Shown here in pieces: positions 4,009-6,076 of a stretch of 6,076 nucleotides of DNA. The stretch lies in contig CAMLGD010000193.1 of assembly GCA_946479405.1 (NCBI GenBank), forward strand, positions 1 through 6,076. The letters run 5' to 3'. This DNA is from an uncultured Vogesella sp. Lineage in GTDB: Bacteria; Pseudomonadota; Gammaproteobacteria; Burkholderiales; Chromobacteriaceae. Numbering within the stretch: the stretch's first letter is position 1; each line of letters opens with the position of its first letter. Both the position numbers and the translations under genes were made by a program. The notes under the pieces were generated by a model. That model saw only the letters and a program-made list of their open reading frames with translations. It was not told the DNA's origin and made no database searches.

Positions 4009-5253
4009 ATGGAATTGAAGCGTCTGACCGTGGCCGTACTGGCCGCAACCCTGCTGCCGGCAACCGCGATGGCTGGTGATGTGGAAGTACTGCACTGGTG
4101 GACCTCCGGTGGCGAAGCCAAATCCGCTGCCGAACTGAAAAAGATGATGACCGCCAAGGGCCATACCTGGAAAGACTTCGCCGTGGCCGGTGGCGGTGGC
4201 GATAACGCCATGACCGCACTGAAGACCCGCGTGGTATCCGGCAACCCGCCGACCGCCGCCCAGATCAAGGGCCCGGCAATCCAGGAGTGGGGTGCCGAAG
4301 GCGTGCTGGCCGATATCGATTCCGTTGCCAAGGCCGGCAACTGGGACAAGCAGCTGCCCAAAGTGGTCAGCAATGTCATGAAGTACAAGGGCAAGTACGT
4401 GGCCGCCCCGGTGAACGTGCACCGCGTGAACTGGATGTGGGTGAACCCGGAAGCGTTCAAGAAAGCCGGCGCTACCGTACCGAAAACCTGGCCGGAATTC
4501 TTCGTGGCTGCCGACAAGCTGCAGAAAGCCGGCATCCAGCCGATCGCCCATGGCGGCCAGCCGTGGCAGGATGCCACCCTGTTTGAATCGGTAGCGTTGG
4601 GCGTGGGCGGTGCCGACTACTACCAGAAAGCCTTCGTGAAGCTGGACAAGGCCACCGTCGGTGGTGCGACCACCGTCAAGGTGTTCGAGACCATGGCCAA
4701 GATCAAGACCTACATTGACAAGGGTGCCGCCGGCCGTGACTGGAACCTGGCCACCGCCATGGTGATCAACGGCAAGGCCGGCATGCAGTTCATGGGTGAC
4801 TGGGCCAAGGGCGAGTTCACCGCCGCCGGCAAGGTACCGGGCAAGGACTTCCTGTGTCTGGATGCCCCGGGCACGCAGAATGCCTTCACCTTCAACATCG
4901 ACTCCATGGCGATGTTCCAGCAGAAATCCCCGGCGGCAGTGAAAGCGCAGGCGGATCTGGCTGCCACCATCATGAGCCCGCAGTTCCAGGAAGTGTTCAA
5001 CCTGAACAAGGGCTCCATCCCGGCACGTCTGGACACCCCGCTGACCAAGTTCGATGCCTGCGCCAAGAAGTCCAACTTCGACATGAACGCTGCTGCCAAG
5101 AGCAACAAGCTGGTGCCGAGCTTCGCGCACAAGATGGCGATGCCGTCCGCTACCGAAGGCGCCATGGTGGACGTGATCTCGCAGTTCATGAACTCCAACA
5201 TGACCCCGCAGCAGGCCACCGAGCGTCTGGCCAAGGCCAGCGCGGTACGCTGA
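4009..5253 (+). CDS. gtsA: periplasmic glucose/aldose-binding protein of an ABC importer (GtsA type)
   Basis: This 414-residue substrate-binding protein captures sugar in the periplasm and delivers it to the inner-membrane permease. A classic Sec signal occupies 1-22 (basic MELKR, hydrophobic core, AMA cleavage before Gly23). The mature start GDVEVLHWWTSGGE and the blocks VAGGGGDNAMTALKTRV, APVNVH, HGGQPWQDAT, GRDWNLATAMV and GMQFMGDWAKGEF match Pseudomonas GtsA glucose-binding proteins as I recall them. The glucose-contacting residues I remember for the P. putida protein (Trp35, Trp36, Glu41, Lys92, Lys339, His379) correspond here to Trp30, Trp31, Glu36, Lys87, Lys334 and His374, a constant offset of five. 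The only two cysteines, Cys283 and Cys351, could form a disulfide. AGGAG lies seven bases before the ATG. A permease gene follows after 129 bases holding two stem-loops. Glucose is the likeliest ligand; mannose or galactose cannot be excluded. Confidence 0.92.
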   Translation: MELKRLTVAVLAATLLPATAMAGDVEVLHWWTSGGEAKSAAELKKMMTAKGHTWKDFAVAGGGGDNAMTALKTRVVSGNPPTAAQIKGPAIQEWGAEGVLADIDSVAKAGNWDKQLPKVVSNVMKYKGKYVAAPVNVHRVNWMWVNPEAFKKAGATVPKTWPEFFVAADKLQKAGIQPIAHGGQPWQDATLFESVALGVGGADYYQKAFVKLDKATVGGATTVKVFETMAKIKTYIDKGAAGRDWNLATAMVINGKAGMQFMGDWAKGEFTAAGKVPGKDFLCLDAPGTQNAFTFNIDSMAMFQQKSPAAVKAQADLAATIMSPQFQEVFNLNKGSIPARLDTPLTKFDACAKKSNFDMNAAAKSNKLVPSFAHKMAMPSATEGAMVDVISQFMNSNMTPQQATERLAKASAVR

Positions 5254-5269
5254 TCCTGACGTTGTAACC

Positions 5270-5305
5270 GCATCCAGTCCCCCGCCGCCCGGCGGGGGCG
5301 GATGC
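5270..5305 (+). other. first intercistronic stem-loop between gtsA and gtsB
   Basis: CCCCCGCC (5279-5286) and GGCGGGGG (5291-5298) form a perfect 8-bp GC stem with a 4-base loop. Below it GCATCC (5270-5275) pairs with GGATGC (5300-5305) across a small AGT/C internal loop. No T-run follows, so it is unlikely to stop transcription fully. It starts 17 bases after the gtsA stop, where such hairpins block 3' exonucleases and keep binding-protein mRNA more abundant than permease mRNA. Confidence 0.7.
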
Positions 5306-5314
5306 CTGCTCTCG

Positions 5315-5350
5315 CCGTTCGCCCGCGCTGCCGCCAGGCAGCGTGAACGG
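5315..5350 (+). other. second intercistronic stem-loop between gtsA and gtsB
   Basis: CGCTGCC (5326-5332) and GGCAGCG (5337-5343) pair around a GCCA loop. Outside this CCGTTC (5315-5320) pairs with GAACGG (5345-5350), with GCCCG opposite T as an internal loop. It ends 22 bases before the gtsB Shine-Dalgarno and has no T-run. With the first stem-loop it makes a tandem structure typical of differential expression inside ABC-importer operons. Confidence 0.6.
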
Positions 5351-5382
5351 TGCCGCTTGATCCGAGACAGCAAGGAACTCAC

Positions 5383-6076
5383 ATGTCTGCCTCCGCTACT
5401 CAAGGCCTGCGCGCGCTGGCCGACCGCTGGCTGCCCAAGCTGGTGTTGTCGCCGACGCTGGCTGCCAGCCTGATCTTCGTCTACGGCTTTATCGCCTTTA
5501 CCGGCTGGCTCTCTTTTACTGAATCCCGCCTGATGCCCCGTTTCGAGTGGGCCGGGCTGGTGCAATACCAGGCGCTGTTTGAAAACGAGCGCTGGTGGAC
5601 CGCTGCGGCCAACCTTGGCATTTTCGGCAGCCTGTTCATTCTGTGCTGCCTGATCGTCGGCCTGCTGATGGCGGTGCTGCTGGATCAGAAAATCCGTGCC
5701 GAAGGCGCGCTGCGCACCATCTACCTGTACCCGATGGCCTTGTCCTTCGTGGTGACCGGTACCGCCTGGAAGTGGATGCTGAACCCGGAAATGGGTCTGC
5801 AGAAGGTGGTCAACGACTGGGGTTTCAGCAACTTCACCTTCGACTGGCTGGTGAACCCGGACATGTCCATCTACACCGTGGTGATTGCCGGCGTGTGGCA
5901 AAGCTCCGGCTTCGTGATGGCGCTGTTCCTGGCCGGCCTGCGCGGTATCGATGATTCCATCATCAAGGCTGCACAGGTGGATGGTGCATCGCTACCCACC
6001 ATCTACCGCCGCATCCTGATTCCGTCGCTGCGCCCGGTGTTCTTCAGCGTGCTGCTGATCCTGTCGCACATCGCCA
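5383..6076 (+). CDS. gtsB: ABC sugar-importer permease, MalF-like, GtsB type (3' end outside window)
   Basis: The first 231 residues are visible of what is normally a protein of about 300. It would be one of the two inner-membrane permeases that pass sugar from the binding protein to the cytoplasm using ATP hydrolysed by a partner ATPase. Hydrophobic segments are visible near 23-46, 77-100, 110-131, 163-186 and from about 215. The coupling-helix EAA motif is present as AAQVDGASLPTIYRRILIPSLRP (196-218), with Gly201 and Pro214 in the expected places. ATG 5383 follows AAGGA (5372-5376) at six bases. The frame is open to the window end. Its place after gtsA predicts a second permease (gtsC) and an ATPase downstream. 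Family assignment is firm; the symbol rests on the gtsA neighbour and recalled similarity. Confidence 0.9.
   Translation, partial: MSASATQGLRALADRWLPKLVLSPTLAASLIFVYGFIAFTGWLSFTESRLMPRFEWAGLVQYQALFENERWWTAAANLGIFGSLFILCCLIVGLLMAVLLDQKIRAEGALRTIYLYPMALSFVVTGTAWKWMLNPEMGLQKVVNDWGFSNFTFDWLVNPDMSIYTVVIAGVWQSSGFVMALFLAGLRGIDDSIIKAAQVDGASLPTIYRRILIPSLRPVFFSVLLILSHIA

Noticed and set aside
3933..4011. Upstream frame starting at TTG 3933 after AAGGAG in the gtsA leader.
   Set aside because: Spacing is two bases, the AAGGAG lies in a hairpin, and the frame runs out of phase into gtsA without a protein-like sequence.
5604..5617. Match of 14 bases to the outer arm of the 2103 element inside the permease gene.
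   Set aside because: It is read in frame as normal permease codons (Ala-Ala-Asn-Leu), with no second arm and no break in the protein; coincidence of codon use.
3904..5901. Very long open frame on the minus strand opposite gtsA and gtsB.
   Set aside because: Its translation is low-complexity and rich in His, Gly and Arg, with no recognisable domain. It is the usual antisense shadow of high-GC genes; the + strand has signal peptide, motifs and ribosome sites.
1..6076. Looked for CRISPR arrays, tRNA or rRNA genes, prophage or defence genes and transposases.
   Set aside because: No spaced repeat series, tRNA-like cloverleaf or rRNA signature, and no integrase, transposase or nuclease motifs were seen. 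Every long real frame belongs to sugar metabolism, sensing or transport.

Overview
The window is GC-rich, densely coded bacterial DNA. Its genes read as a glucose or aldose uptake and Entner-Doudoroff (ED) locus of a proteobacterium. Protein similarity recalled from memory, gene content and composition fit a betaproteobacterium (Neisseriales such as Vogesella or Chromobacterium are plausible). The genus is an inference; no rRNA or other marker is present. All genes are on the + strand.

Layout. (1) 1-285 is the 3' end of edd (6-phosphogluconate dehydratase), and 414-1040 is a complete eda (KDPG aldolase). Together they form the two-step ED branch, closed by a strong intrinsic terminator at 1207-1242. 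(2) 1243-1424 is non-coding and rich in inverted repeats, with a possible promoter just before 1425. (3) 1425-2099 is an OmpR/PhoB-type response regulator and 2272-3696 is a TctE-type sensor kinase. (4) Between these two lies a compact element (about 2103-2273) with 17-bp perfect terminal inverted repeats and a 43-codon ORF. Removing 2103-2271 in silico leaves a normal coupled regulator-kinase junction, so it looks like an inserted MITE-like repeat. (5) 3697-4008 is the control region of the transporter operon. It has 11-bp-periodic direct repeats placed like a Pho box before a TATAGT -10 box, then a 5'-UTR stem-loop. (6) 4009-5253 is a periplasmic sugar-binding protein of the Pseudomonas GtsA type. 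Two stable stem-loops follow, and 5383-6076 is the start of the first permease (GtsB-like), cut by the window end.

How it works together (partly inference). The ABC importer brings glucose or a related aldose across the inner membrane. After conversion to 6-phosphogluconate elsewhere, Edd makes KDPG and Eda splits it to pyruvate and glyceraldehyde-3-phosphate. The two-component system lies between catabolic and uptake genes. The direct repeats before gtsA are the sort of site a PhoB-family regulator binds, so the system probably controls uptake. The gene content parallels the Pseudomonas edd-glk-gltR-gltS / gtsABCD arrangement, but the kinase looks TctE-like.

The most unusual item is the palindromic element between regulator and kinase. 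It overlaps the kinase start codon and creates a possible chain of overlapping small reading frames leading into the kinase.
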